A model generated the notes under the pieces. The model saw only the letters and a program-made list of their open reading frames with translations, had not been told where the DNA came from and ran no database searches. Shown piece after piece: positions 1 to 8,847 of a stretch of DNA of 64,000 bases. The position numbers were made by a program, and so were the translations under genes. Each line of letters begins with the position of its first letter. The first letter of the stretch is position 1. This stretch comes from Sulfurimonas sp. (lineage in GTDB: Bacteria; Campylobacterota; Campylobacteria; Campylobacterales; Sulfurimonadaceae), in contig VMSZ01000001.1 of NCBI GenBank assembly GCA_013791885.1, positions 1 to 64,000 on the forward strand, written 5' to 3'.

Positions 1-43
1 TTATTTCATTTATACAATTCTCTAATTATATACGTATATAGTA

Positions 44-74
44 TGCTATATATAACTAATTATTATATATAGCA
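44..74. promoter_or_regulatory. AT-rich palindrome upstream of the porin gene
   Basis: A perfect inverted repeat with 12-bp arms (TGCTATATATAA and its complement) around a 7-nt loop lies about 100 bp before the FadL-type gene. It could be an operator or the terminator of a gene outside the window. There is no T-run, and at this composition A/T palindromes arise easily, so function is uncertain. Confidence 0.3.
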
Positions 75-174
75 ATATTTTTTTAAGATTATATTAAAAT
101 TTTATCACATATAATGCTTGCAATCGAAATAGCTTGTCTATCTCATAATTTTGATAAAACTCTGAGGAGAGAAA

Positions 175-1458
175 ATGAAAAAAACAATTAAATTAGCTGT
201 AGTAGCTGCACTAGCACTTGGAACAACATCTGCATTCGCAACTAATGGTTCAAACCTAATTGGTCTTGGCGCTAAAGCACGTGGTATGGGTGGTGTTGGT
301 ATCGGTATGTCTCATGGTGCAGAATCTGGCTTAGCGAATGGTGCTTTAATCACTTCTATTGAAACTACAGAAATTTCTTTTGGCGGTACTATTTTTATGC
401 CGAATGTTTCTAATGATGATAGTGTGAATCTTGACTTTACTGGTATGTCAGGACCTGATTATGGTGATTTAAGTACAAGTGAAGATAGCGCAGCAAATTT
501 AAGCGTTATTCCTGAAGTTTCGATTGCTGGAAAAATTACTGACAATTTCTATATGGGTGTTGGTATGTGGGGAACAGCTGGTATGGGTGTTGACTACCGT
601 GATGCAACTAGCACTGGTCAGATGAGTATGGTTACAAATCTGCAACTTATGCAATTTGGTGTGCCTTTAGCATATAAAACTAATGGTCTTAGTTTATCAG
701 TTACACCTGTTCTTCAGTATGGTTCTTTAGATATTAATTATGTAATGCCTCAAGAATTAGTTAATGCAATGAATATGGTAGCACCAGGTACTTATCCAGC
801 AATGTCTATGGGTGCTGGTGTGGCTCAAGATTTGAAATTTGGATATAACTTAGGCCTAGCATACGAAATTTCTGGTGTAACTGTTGGTGCTATGTATAAA
901 TCTCAAATTGATATGGAATACAAAGGTGTACTTTCAACAGTAGTTGCTCCATTTACTGGCGGTGCAGGATATACTAATGACAAGCTATCTACTCCAGCAG
1001 AAATGGGTATTGGTGCTAGTTATACATTTTCAGGAAATACAGTAGCTATTGATTATAAAAAAATTAAATGGTCTGATGCGAAAGGTTACCAAGACTTTGA
1101 ATGGGAAGATCAAGATGTTGTTGCTTTAGGTTATGAATATGCAACAGATGGTTGGGCAGCTCGTGTTGGTTATAATTATTCTAAAAGCCCAATAAGTGAA
1201 CAATCGTTTGCAGGTGCTAATAGTGCAAACTTAAGTGCAGGTGGCGTGAATACATTTAATTTATTGGGTTTCCCTGGTATAGTTGAATCTCATATAACTG
1301 TTGGTGGAACTTATAATATTAGTAAACAAACTTCAGTAGATTTAGCGTACGCTTATGCTCCAGAAGTTACAAATACATATACAAACTTTGTTGGTCAAGA
1401 TATCACAACAAAACATTCACAAGCCGGACTAAGTGCTCAGGTAAACTTTAAATTCTAG
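175..1458 (+). CDS. FadL/OmpP1/TodX-family outer membrane protein
   Basis: Predicted 14-stranded outer-membrane beta-barrel for uptake of long-chain fatty acids or other hydrophobic compounds. The 427 residues begin with a Sec signal peptide (about residues 1-22, ending SAFA), followed by the mature N-terminus TNGSNLIGLGAKARGMGG, typical of FadL/OmpP1 with its NG...G...R.MGG hatch region. The rest alternates Gly/aromatic strands and ends in an aromatic residue (NFKF) as barrels do. A strong ribosome site (GAGGAGAG) precedes the ATG. The gene stands alone, with a hairpin terminator behind it. The substrate cannot be read from sequence; aromatics, alkanes or hydrophobic sulfur compounds are possible. 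Confidence 0.85.
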   Translation: MKKTIKLAVVAALALGTTSAFATNGSNLIGLGAKARGMGGVGIGMSHGAESGLANGALITSIETTEISFGGTIFMPNVSNDDSVNLDFTGMSGPDYGDLSTSEDSAANLSVIPEVSIAGKITDNFYMGVGMWGTAGMGVDYRDATSTGQMSMVTNLQLMQFGVPLAYKTNGLSLSVTPVLQYGSLDINYVMPQELVNAMNMVAPGTYPAMSMGAGVAQDLKFGYNLGLAYEISGVTVGAMYKSQIDMEYKGVLSTVVAPFTGGAGYTNDKLSTPAEMGIGASYTFSGNTVAIDYKKIKWSDAKGYQDFEWEDQDVVALGYEYATDGWAARVGYNYSKSPISEQSFAGANSANLSAGGVNTFNLLGFPGIVESHITVGGTYNISKQTSVDLAYAYAPEVTNTYTNFVGQDITTKHSQAGLSAQVNFKF

Positions 1459-1495
1459 TCTTAAGCTAGAGAAAATTTCTCCTTCATTTCTAAAT

Positions 1496-1525
1496 GTCGC
1501 CTTTTTTGGCGGCATCCTGTTTTTT
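1496..1525 (+). terminator. Rho-independent terminator after the porin gene
   Basis: A 6-bp GC-rich stem (GTCGCC with GGCGGC, one G-U pair) around a T-rich loop is followed within a few bases by six Ts, about 40 bp after the stop codon. A second small hairpin (GCGTTT gata AAACGC) lies at 1551-1566. Confidence 0.6.
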
Positions 1526-1656
1526 CACACTTCTTTGCCAAATTTTACCAGCGTTTGATAAAACGCATAAATCATACTATTTTATGATACAATATTTGTC
1601 ATAATTTGTGACTATTTTGTGATAAATAGTACTAATAATATAATTAAGGATAACAA

Positions 1657-2607
1657 ATGATAAAAAATCTTATAAAGTCGACTCTAGCTCTTTCCCTTGC
1701 TGCAACTGTGGCCTTTGGCGCACAAGGTGTTATGTTTAATGTAGCTTCCGGAGATGCTGAAGAGCATTACAACACAATGATTAACAGCGAATTAAAAGTT
1801 GCTGGATACTCTCTTTCTGATCCACATGAAAGAATTAATGATGGATATGCTGAAAAATACGGTTCAACAAATTTGGACAATTTGGGTTTCTTTTCTATTA
1901 CAAATGATAAAGGGGTAAGAGAACTTTTACTTAGTAACCCTGAAATAGGTGGCTTTGCTCCATTTAACTTGCACGTGTATAAATTAAAAGCAGAAGATAA
2001 AACATATGTTGGGCATATTATGCCTGAGACTATGATGGATATTGTCGGGGTTGAGGATAAAGGTGTAAGAGCAAAGTTTGCTGCACTTTTCCCAGCTCTA
2101 GATAAACTGGTTCAAGAAAAAATTGGCGGAGAAGTAAAATATCTTGAATATGACAAACTTAGCGAAAAGCCAATGATGAAGTTTGAGATTGAATTTGAAA
2201 GACCTGAAGATTTAACAGAATATATTGATGAATTTCAAGGTGAGTTTGAAGCTAAGTTTGAAGAAAACAAATATATTATTGCCGGATATAAAAACTTCAA
2301 AGAGACGTATGATGATAATGAATTAGAATTTGACAGATATGATGCATACTATGTGTATTCACTTTGTCACTTTAAATTTTCAGAAGGAATTTTTAACCAA
2401 GGTCGTCCTGATGCCGGTGTGTTTGCTCCATGTTCTATGTACATGTACGTAGAAGAAGGAAGTAATAAACTTATGATAGGTATGCCAAAACTAGAAAACT
2501 GGATTTCTGTTATGAAAATTACAGATCAGAAAAAAGTTGATGCTATCCGTGCTTTAGATAAAGAGATTATATCTATTATGAAAGAGTTGGGAGCAAAAGA
2601 GCTATGA
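1657..2607 (+). CDS. Exported DUF302-like protein, two repeats
   Basis: 316 residues with a Sec signal peptide (cleavage near AFG-AQG, about residue 22). The mature part looks like two DUF302-type halves, each with an aromatic/Pro segment leading into a strand: GGFAPFNLHVYKL near residue 100 and FAPCSMYMYVEEG near residue 262, the latter close to the DUF302 consensus around its Pro-Cys. DUF302 proteins are small periplasmic or lipid-anchored proteins of unknown biochemical role, common in sulfur oxidisers. It is the first gene of a three-gene operon and overlaps the next by 4 bases (ATGA). AAGGA lies 7 bases before the ATG. Family assignment is moderate; function unknown. Confidence 0.7.
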   Translation: MIKNLIKSTLALSLAATVAFGAQGVMFNVASGDAEEHYNTMINSELKVAGYSLSDPHERINDGYAEKYGSTNLDNLGFFSITNDKGVRELLLSNPEIGGFAPFNLHVYKLKAEDKTYVGHIMPETMMDIVGVEDKGVRAKFAALFPALDKLVQEKIGGEVKYLEYDKLSEKPMMKFEIEFERPEDLTEYIDEFQGEFEAKFEENKYIIAGYKNFKETYDDNELEFDRYDAYYVYSLCHFKFSEGIFNQGRPDAGVFAPCSMYMYVEEGSNKLMIGMPKLENWISVMKITDQKKVDAIRALDKEIISIMKELGAKEL

Positions 2608-3452
2608 GAAAAGTATTAGCAGCTATTTTATCTGCTTCTGTTGTAATGTTTTGGGGATGTGCAGGTACGACTGCTGCTCCTGAAGCAAAAACAGGGTTAG
2701 AGGGAACTAAGGTTAACACGTATCTTATTGGTGAGTATGTGGATGCAAAATCTGCTACAACGAAACTTCAAGATGCAGGGTTTGAAGTTATAGCTTCTTA
2801 TGAGTCTGTAAAAAAGGGTAAAACGATAGTATTTACTAATGCTGAATTAAAAGCAGAAGGCGCTAAGCCTGGTCGTGCAAACGCAGCTATATTGCGTTTG
2901 TTTGTAGATGCAGACGAAAAAAAGATAAGTTTTACAAACCCTGTGTATTTTGGAAAAGCATTTATGCAAAGCGAGTACAATCATACTGTATTTAATACAC
3001 AACTTGAAAAAATAAATAAAGCATTTCCAGGACTTAAGCCTTCTGCTGATGCATGGGATTTTGATGGTTTAGCAGATTACCACTTTATGGTGGGAATGCC
3101 GTATTATGCTGATGTAGATACTGTAGGTGTGGGCGCAAACGCTGATTTACTTGCAAAAGCAAAAGAATACAAGAGTGGAAAAAACTTCTTATTTGAATTG
3201 AAGCTATCTGAGAATACGACTATAATTGGATACGCTCTTGGTAAAAGAACAAATAAGTTTGTTGAAAAGATAGGTCGCGCAAACGCAGCTATTCTTCCTT
3301 ACACAATAGTGATTGAGGACAACAAAGCTACGGCACTTGGTGCGAAATACTATATAGCTATAAGTTATCCACTCTTAGATATGGGTGGTTTTATGGGAAT
3401 TGCAACTGTTCCAGGGGCAATTGTAGCTGATTTGGAAAAACCTTTTAAATAA
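2604..3452 (+). CDS. Lipoprotein with duplicated DUF302-like halves
   Basis: 282 residues beginning with a lipoprotein signal peptide: a hydrophobic stretch then the lipobox FWGC, so Cys-19 is probably acylated. The body has two related halves marked by the repeated motif GRANAAIL (near residues 91 and 223), each followed by a strand of the form xxVxxxxxKxxxxxxxxYF/YY. The next gene is a paralog with about half identical residues by eye, and the upstream gene looks like a distant relative. Start overlaps the upstream stop (ATGA), so translation is probably coupled. I do not know a characterised homolog; it may bind a small ligand in the periplasm. Confidence 0.7.
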   Translation: MRKVLAAILSASVVMFWGCAGTTAAPEAKTGLEGTKVNTYLIGEYVDAKSATTKLQDAGFEVIASYESVKKGKTIVFTNAELKAEGAKPGRANAAILRLFVDADEKKISFTNPVYFGKAFMQSEYNHTVFNTQLEKINKAFPGLKPSADAWDFDGLADYHFMVGMPYYADVDTVGVGANADLLAKAKEYKSGKNFLFELKLSENTTIIGYALGKRTNKFVEKIGRANAAILPYTIVIEDNKATALGAKYYIAISYPLLDMGGFMGIATVPGAIVADLEKPFK

Positions 3453-3481
3453 GGATTTCATTTTAAAAAAAGGGGTTTTAA

Positions 3482-4291
3482 ATGAAAAAGATATTTCTTT
3501 TGACTGTTTCATTTCTTATGCTTAGTGTGTTAACATTGAGTGCAGAGGATGTAAGTACGTATTTGGTGGGTAGTCATGTTGATGTTGACACTTCAAAAAA
3601 TAGACTAGGCAAAGCAGGCTTTGAAATTTTAGCGGAATATGAGAGTGTAGAAAATGGTACAACCATTGTTTTTACCAACAATGCTCTAAAGGCCGAAGGG
3701 GCTAAACCAAAGCGAGCGCACGCCGCGGTGTTGCGTCTTTTTATTGATGACCAAGAGAAAAATATAAGTTTTACAAACCCAATTTACTTTGGAAAAGCGT
3801 TTATGCAAGAGGAGTATAATGCAGCTGTTTTTGAAGCACAACTTCAATCTATAAACGCTGCGTTTCCAGGCTTAGCCGGTTCAGTAGATAAATTGGATGC
3901 TGATGCACTCGCTGGTTACCATTTTATGATGAGTATGCCTTACTATGGCGATGCAGATGAGCTTGGGGAAGCTGCAACTGCCGACCTCCTAGCAAAAGCA
4001 CAAAACTATAAAGAGGGGAAACTTTTACTTTTTACTTTGAAGCTCTCAGATGATAGTTATTTGTTGGGATATGATTTAGATAAAAGAACAAAAAAGTTTG
4101 TTAACAAGATAGGCCGTGCAAACGCTGCGGTATTGCCATATTGTATCTCCATAGAGAATGGCTTGGCAAGCGCGTTGGAAGCAAAATACTATTTAGCGGT
4201 CTCTTACCCTCTGCTTACTATGACAGAGTTTACTACGATTGCTACCGTTCCTGGAGCGATTTCAAAACAATTAGAAAAGCCTTTTAAGTAA
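3482..4291 (+). CDS. Exported paralog of the preceding lipoprotein
   Basis: 269 residues, colinear with the upstream lipoprotein: NxYLxG.xVD start, GFEIxAxYESV, TIVFTN, AKPxRAxAAxLRLF, SFTNPxYFGKAFMQ, IGRANAAxLPY and a shared EKPFK ending. The signal peptide lacks the Cys lipobox (it ends LTLSAED), so this copy should be soluble in the periplasm while its partner is membrane-anchored. A GGGG ribosome site precedes the ATG. Tandem duplication followed by loss or gain of the lipid anchor is the simplest reading. Function unknown. Confidence 0.7.
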   Translation: MKKIFLLTVSFLMLSVLTLSAEDVSTYLVGSHVDVDTSKNRLGKAGFEILAEYESVENGTTIVFTNNALKAEGAKPKRAHAAVLRLFIDDQEKNISFTNPIYFGKAFMQEEYNAAVFEAQLQSINAAFPGLAGSVDKLDADALAGYHFMMSMPYYGDADELGEAATADLLAKAQNYKEGKLLLFTLKLSDDSYLLGYDLDKRTKKFVNKIGRANAAVLPYCISIENGLASALEAKYYLAVSYPLLTMTEFTTIATVPGAISKQLEKPFK

Positions 4292-4318
4292 AGACTTTCT
4301 AGTTTTTAATGCAGCGAT

Positions 4319-4340
4319 AATCATGATTTATATCATGATT
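4319..4340. terminator. Bidirectional hairpin between convergent genes
   Basis: AATCATGAT, loop TTAT, ATCATGATT: a perfect 9-bp stem at the meeting point of the DUF302-like operon (+) and purM (-), overlapping the purM stop codon. It has no clear T-run, so it may act mainly in mRNA 3'-end protection. Confidence 0.45.
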
Positions 4341-5323
4341 GCTTCGCGTTTACCCTCTACGATTTCACCTATCAAATAGCCATCTGTCTCTGCTAAAACT
4401 TTTGCAACATTTGACTCTTCAACTACTAAAATCATCCCTACACCCATATTGAACGCTCTGTACATTTCTTCTTCAGCAACGTGTGCTGACATAAGTTCAA
4501 AGATAGGAAGTACTTTTATAGCCGATTTTTTAACTTCCGCTTTAAGGTGTTCAGGTAAAACACGAGGAAGGTTTTCAACAATTCCGCCGCCTGTAATGTG
4601 AGCCATTGCTACAATTTCGTTTTTAAGTGCTTTAAATGTTTTTACATAAATGTTTGTAGGCGTTAAAAGTGTTTCAATTAACGGTTTGCCATTGAAATCG
4701 TCTTCAAATTTCATGCCCATTTTTTCAAAAAGAACTTTTCTTGCAAGTGAAAAGCCGTTTGAATGGAGTCCTGAACTTGGAAGTGCTATAAGTTTATGTC
4801 CGGCGCGAACAAGTGAAACTCTGTCCATCTCTGATTTTTCAGCAACACCCACAGCAAAACCCGCCAAGTCGTAATCATCTTCTGAGTACATTCCAGGCAT
4901 CTCTGCTGTTTCTCCACCGATAAGGGCGCATTCGCTTCTGATACATCCTTCAGCAATACCTGCAACTACGCTGGTAGCAGTTTTGACATCAAGTTTGCCC
5001 GTTGCATAATAGTCTAAGAAAAATGAAGGAGTTCCAAAATTACATAAAAGATCGTTTACGCACATAGCAACAAGGTCAATTCCAACAGTGTTGTGAATTC
5101 CGCTGTCGATAGCAAGTTTTAGTTTTGTACCAACTCCATCAGTCGCAGCAAGCATTACAGGCTCTTTGAAACCTTTAGGCAGTTCAAACGCACCTGCAAA
5201 AGAACCGATTCCACCTAAAACACCAGGAATTTTAGTAGATTTTACAAGAGGTTTGATATTTTCAACGAAACTATTTCCGGCATCAATGTCGACACCGGCA
5301 TCTTTGTAGCTAATTTGGCTCAT
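4328..5323 (-). CDS. purM: Phosphoribosylformylglycinamidine cyclo-ligase (AIR synthetase)
   Basis: Catalyses ATP-dependent closure of FGAM to aminoimidazole ribotide, step 5 of de novo purine synthesis, in the cytosol. The N-terminus SYKDAGVDIDAGN, the GGFKEP-like AATDGVGTKLKLA segment, the Gly-rich ALIGGETAEMPGMY loop and the HITGGGIVENLPRVLP segment are all PurM signatures, and length (about 331 aa) is normal. An in-frame ATG lies 4 codons upstream, but GGAG sits 6 bases before the internal ATG (MSQISYKDAG), so that start is chosen. It is monocistronic and convergent with the DUF302-like operon. Confidence 0.95.
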   Translation of the reverse strand: MSQISYKDAGVDIDAGNSFVENIKPLVKSTKIPGVLGGIGSFAGAFELPKGFKEPVMLAATDGVGTKLKLAIDSGIHNTVGIDLVAMCVNDLLCNFGTPSFFLDYYATGKLDVKTATSVVAGIAEGCIRSECALIGGETAEMPGMYSEDDYDLAGFAVGVAEKSEMDRVSLVRAGHKLIALPSSGLHSNGFSLARKVLFEKMGMKFEDDFNGKPLIETLLTPTNIYVKTFKALKNEIVAMAHITGGGIVENLPRVLPEHLKAEVKKSAIKVLPIFELMSAHVAEEEMYRAFNMGVGMILVVEESNVAKVLAETDGYLIGEIVEGKREAIMI

Positions 5324-5406
5324 TAAGAACTCCATTTATAAAGTGCGAAATTATATCTTATGTGAGTTTAGAGAAGTGTTAAGAAGAATAGGGGAAGTTA
5401 ATTTGT

Positions 5407-5432
5407 CAGAGTTCTTATGAAAAAGAACTCTG
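5407..5432 (-). terminator. Hairpin after the DUF2892 gene
   Basis: CAGAGTTCTT, 6-nt loop, AAGAACTCTG: a perfect 10-bp stem just downstream of the DUF2892 stop on the minus strand. It abuts a copy of the heptamer TGCGTTT at about 5430. Confidence 0.5.
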
Positions 5433-5450
5433 CGTTTATGAGTTTTGTGC

Positions 5451-5660
5451 TTATTTTTTTGTCTCTGGAATGTCACATTTTTTAGAAATCATACAAAGTG
5501 GGCAAAAATTAAATAAGCCTGCAAGCAAAGGAATTACTCCTAAAAAGAACCAAGGTGCTGCATCCATTGCACCTAACTGAATTATACCCGTGGCAATAAG
5601 GACTAAGCCGACAATTGTACGAAACACTCTACAGAACGATCTGATTTTATTAAAATTCAT
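5451..5660 (-). CDS. DUF2892 (YgaP-type) small membrane protein
   Basis: 69 residues with two membrane segments (about 13-30 and 36-52) and the family's layout: a basic N-terminus with Arg residues, G...L...G, W at the start of helix 2, GxxPLLxGLFxFCPLCM. The C-terminal CPLC and a further Cys (KKCDIP) may bind a metal or thiol. In other bacteria the domain is often joined to rhodanese domains (YgaP), so a link to sulfur transfer is possible, but no rhodanese gene is adjacent here. An AAGG ribosome site lies before the ATG. Stand-alone gene between purM and the SpeE-like operon. Confidence 0.75.
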   Translation of the reverse strand: MNFNKIRSFCRVFRTIVGLVLIATGIIQLGAMDAAPWFFLGVIPLLAGLFNFCPLCMISKKCDIPETKK

Positions 5661-5794
5661 TACATAAACCTTTTATACCATTAAAATTATTTGGAATTGT
5701 AGCAATAGTTTACTATTAAGAAATTTGAATTATCAATTAGGGCTTAATAATATGTATATTTTAAGCTTTTTAAAACTTTTTAATGCAAATATGC

Positions 5795-5800
5795 TAAAAT
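5795..5800 (+). promoter_or_regulatory. Probable -10 box for the SpeE-like/coaE/dapF operon
   Basis: TGCTAAAAT, an extended -10 of the Campylobacterota housekeeping type, lies about 32 bp before the SpeE-like start codon in an AT-rich gap with no clear -35, as usual in this phylum. Confidence 0.4.
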
Positions 5801-5831
5801 CGCTTTCAATTAACTCTCAGGAATTTTAAAA

Positions 5832-6377
5832 ATGAAAGAATTTATATATCCAGAAATGATGGTACATGTGCCGGTTTGTACAAACAAAGTGCCTAAAAAT
5901 GTTTTGATTATCAGCAACGATGCAGATTTGCTCAATGTTGAGATCTCAAAACACTTAGATATTGAATCAAAAACTATAAGTTCTTCACTTGATGCAATAA
6001 GAGCTGAGACAGATAAAAGTGCCGATGTAATTATTTGTGAAATGAATGCAGATGCAGCAGTTATTGCGCATATCAGCCGTATTTTAAAAGACGATGGCCA
6101 GCTTAGCATTATACATGCTTCGCTTGATGAAGTTCAGAGTAATAAAGTTCTGATGCAAGTTTTGGGGAATTACTTCAAAGTTATCATGCCTTACAATTTG
6201 GGCAACGGAACAACTGCGCTTTTGGCTTCAAAAGAGTATCACCCGACTGCAGATATTATTTTACAGCGTGCAGATATGATCGACGGTTTAAAATATTACA
6301 ACTGTGATGTGCATATTGCTGCGTTTGCAATGCCAAACTACATTCGTAAAGAGTACTTAGGAATCATCAAAAACTAA
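5832..6377 (+). CDS. Truncated spermidine synthase-like protein
   Basis: 181 residues matching only the C-terminal methyltransferase-like part of the Helicobacter/Campylobacter SpeE protein (about 262 aa). Shared points I recognise are an H...CT.K segment before the first Rossmann strand (PKNVLIISND), and the ending KYYNCDVHIAAFAMP, where H. pylori SpeE has a very similar YYN.D.H.AAFALP segment. The N-terminal beta domain of aminopropyltransferases is missing, and the glycine-rich cofactor loop (GGGDGG) and catalytic Asp motif are not visible. It sits directly before coaE with a 1-base overlap, the same neighbour as in Helicobacter. Spermidine synthase activity is doubtful. Confidence 0.65.
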   Translation: MKEFIYPEMMVHVPVCTNKVPKNVLIISNDADLLNVEISKHLDIESKTISSSLDAIRAETDKSADVIICEMNADAAVIAHISRILKDDGQLSIIHASLDEVQSNKVLMQVLGNYFKVIMPYNLGNGTTALLASKEYHPTADIILQRADMIDGLKYYNCDVHIAAFAMPNYIRKEYLGIIKN

Positions 6378-6970
6378 TGGCATTTGAATATGCCATAGCT
6401 TTGACTGGAGGAATTGCAACCGGTAAGAGTACGGTAGCATCTCTTCTATCTCTTAACGGAATGCGTGTTATAGATGCAGATACAATTTCTCATGAGATTT
6501 TAGATGCCTCATCTGCCTGGGTAGAAGAGACTTTTGGAGCTGAGTATTTGAACGGCTCAAAAGTAAATCGTGCAAAGCTCGGAACACTTATTTTTGCAGA
6601 TGATAAAGCAAAAAAGATTTTGGAAGATTTTCTTCATCCAAAAATTAGAGATGAAATAGAAAAACGCAGTGAAAAACAAGACAGTTTTAAATTTCCCTAC
6701 CTCATAGATATTCCTCTTTTCTTCGAAAACGGTGCATATAATATTAAAGAAAGTGTTGTCGTTTACACGCCTCCAGAGATTCAACTTGAGCGTTTTATGA
6801 AACGCAACGGTTACTCAAAAGAGGAATCTATGAGAAGAATCGCCTCGCAGATGCCAATTGAAGAGAAGAAAAAACGGGCAACGTGGGTAATTGATAACTC
6901 AAAAAATTTGAAACATCTTCAAAAAGAGTGTGAAGAATTTGTAGAAAAGATAAAGGAAAAGTATTTATGA
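6377..6970 (+). CDS. coaE: Dephospho-CoA kinase
   Basis: Phosphorylates the 3'-OH of dephospho-CoA, the last step of coenzyme A synthesis. The N-terminal P-loop GGIATGKST (residues about 11-19), the DADxISHE substrate motif and the LIDIPLFFENG segment are diagnostic. Length (197 aa) is normal. The start overlaps the upstream stop by 1 base (TAATG) and its own stop overlaps dapF by 4 bases (ATGA), so the three genes are translationally coupled. Confidence 0.93.
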   Translation: MAFEYAIALTGGIATGKSTVASLLSLNGMRVIDADTISHEILDASSAWVEETFGAEYLNGSKVNRAKLGTLIFADDKAKKILEDFLHPKIRDEIEKRSEKQDSFKFPYLIDIPLFFENGAYNIKESVVVYTPPEIQLERFMKRNGYSKEESMRRIASQMPIEEKKKRATWVIDNSKNLKHLQKECEEFVEKIKEKYL

Positions 6971-7725
6971 GAGTTGCAAAATACAGTGCAAACGGAAATG
7001 ATTTTGTTGTTTTTCACTCAGATGTAAAAGAAGACAGAAGCGCTCTTGCTAAAGAGTTGTGCCATAGACAAAATGGAATTGGCGCTGATGGCTTGATTGT
7101 CATAGTCCCCCATTCTGAGTATGATTTTGAGTGGCAGTTTTATAACTCCGATGGAAGCAGTGCAGAAATGTGCGGTAATGGTTCACGTGCTTGTGCGCAT
7201 TATGCGTTTACACATAATTTGGCTCCAAAAAGAATGCATTTTTTAACTTTGGCCGGCGTAATAAATGCAGAAGTGGATGCAGATGAAAAAAATAGCGGTA
7301 TGGTTTTAAGCGAACTCACTCCTCCTGAGGTTTTAGACAAAGATATAATGCATAATGGAAAATCCTGGTGGAAAATAAATACGGGTGTACCGCATCTTGT
7401 CAGTTTTACGCAAAATATAGAAGAGTTTGACATATTAGAAGCGAGAGAGTTGCGTTACAAATATAATGCCAATGTCAACATTGCGTTTATTGATGGAAAC
7501 AACTTGAGAGTAAGAACTTACGAACGCGGCGTCGAAGATGAGACACTTGCATGCGGAACCGGAATGGCTGCATGTTTTTATAGAGCTTATCTCGAGGGTA
7601 AGGTTACAAATAATATTGAAGTCTATCCGAGAAGCGGAGATACTTTGTACTTAGGTATGAATGATAGAACGATAACATTTAAGGGAAGAGTGAAAAAAGT
7701 GTTTGAGACAGAGTGGAATAACTAA
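6967..7725 (+). CDS. dapF: Diaminopimelate epimerase
   Basis: Interconverts LL- and meso-diaminopimelate for lysine and peptidoglycan synthesis, without PLP, using two cysteines. Both catalytic Cys motifs are present: AEMCGNGSRA (Cys-69) and LACGTGMAA (about Cys-196). The N-terminal KYSANGNDFVV and GADGLI motifs are typical. 252 aa is slightly shorter than the E. coli enzyme (274) but usual for Campylobacterota. Last gene of the SpeE-like/coaE/dapF operon. Confidence 0.95.
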   Translation: MRVAKYSANGNDFVVFHSDVKEDRSALAKELCHRQNGIGADGLIVIVPHSEYDFEWQFYNSDGSSAEMCGNGSRACAHYAFTHNLAPKRMHFLTLAGVINAEVDADEKNSGMVLSELTPPEVLDKDIMHNGKSWWKINTGVPHLVSFTQNIEEFDILEARELRYKYNANVNIAFIDGNNLRVRTYERGVEDETLACGTGMAACFYRAYLEGKVTNNIEVYPRSGDTLYLGMNDRTITFKGRVKKVFETEWNN

Positions 7726-7727
7726 GA

Positions 7728-7757
7728 AAACTATACGAACATATGTACGTATAGTTT
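7728..7757. terminator. Bidirectional terminator between dapF and prfA
   Basis: AAACTATACG, 10-nt loop, CGTATAGTTT: a perfect 10-bp stem in the 42-bp gap between two convergent genes. Confidence 0.6.
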
Positions 7758-7767
7758 ATAGTTGTGT

Positions 7768-8835
7768 TTATAACCCGGCAGACTCAACAATTTTTGAGTG
7801 GTGGTCGGCTATAAGAGGTTCGATTACTTCATCAAGCAATCCGCCTCCCATAATTTCTGCCAGCCTATAAAGAGTTAAGTTGATTCTGTGGTCACTCATG
7901 CGGTTTTGAGGGTAGTTGTAGGTACGAATACGACCACTTCTATCTCCAGTTCCAACTTGAGCAGAACGAGCTTCACTGTCTTTTGCCAAGGCCTCTTGCA
8001 TCTCCATATCGTAAAGTCTGGCTTTGAGAACTTTCATAGCTTTTTCTTTATTTTTATGTTGAGATTTTTGATCCTGGTTTGTTACAACGATTCCACTAGG
8101 AAGGTGAGTGATACGTACAGCAGAGTCTGTTGTATTTACACTTTGTCCACCACATCCGCTTGAACGCATAACATCTATTTTGAGATCGTTTTCATTGATT
8201 TGAACTTCAACATCATCTACTTCAGGCATAACTGCAACAGTAATTGCCGAAGTATGAACACGTCCTTGACTCTCAGTTGCCGGAACACGCTGAACACGGT
8301 GTGTTCCACCTTCATATTTCAACCGGCTATAAACCTGATCACCTTTAATAAGAGCAATAAGCTCTTTGTATCCGCCAGAGTCAGATGGAGATGTGCTCAT
8401 AAGCTCAATCTTCCACCCTTTTAACTCTGCATAACGCGAATACGCATCAAATAAATCTCCAACAAAGATTGCAGCCTCATCTCCGCCCGCACCAGCACGA
8501 AGTTCGAGGATGATATTTCTATCATCATTCGGGTCTTTTGGCAGAAGAAGCATTTTAATCTCTTCTTCAAGTTCTGGTCTGCGAGGTTCAAGTGAACGAA
8601 GCTCTTCTTTTGCCATATCCATCATTTCAGAATCAGCAAGCATCTCTTTTGTTTCAGCTATTTCTTGTAGTAAGGCTTTGTATTCTTTTGTTTTTTCAAC
8701 GATAGGGGCAATTGAAGATTGTTCTCTTGAGAGAGCGGTCATTCTTTTAATGTCAGAAGTGATGTCCGGTGAACTTAGCAAGTCGCTAAGTTCATTATAG
8801 CGGTTGATAAACGGAGTAAGTTTATCTGCTAACAT
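7768..8835 (-). CDS. prfA: Peptide chain release factor 1
   Basis: Recognises UAA/UAG stop codons and triggers peptide release. The anticodon-like tripeptide PAT (in [15 protein letters not shown]) identifies RF1 rather than RF2, and the methylated GGQ motif is present ([15 protein letters not shown]). Length 355 aa is normal. It is followed on the minus strand from rpsT with a 12-bp gap, so the two are probably cotranscribed. Confidence 0.97.
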   Translation of the reverse strand: MLADKLTPFINRYNELSDLLSSPDITSDIKRMTALSREQSSIAPIVEKTKEYKALLQEIAETKEMLADSEMMDMAKEELRSLEPRRPELEEEIKMLLLPKDPNDDRNIILELRAGAGGDEAAIFVGDLFDAYSRYAELKGWKIELMSTSPSDSGGYKELIALIKGDQVYSRLKYEGGTHRVQRVPATESQGRVHTSAITVAVMPEVDDVEVQINENDLKIDVMRSSGCGGQSVNTTDSAVRITHLPSGIVVTNQDQKSQHKNKEKAMKVLKARLYDMEMQEALAKDSEARSAQVGTGDRSGRIRTYNYPQNRMSDHRINLTLYRLAEIMGGGLLDEVIEPLIADHHSKIVESAGL

Positions 8836-8847
8836 AGGGAGTTAGCC

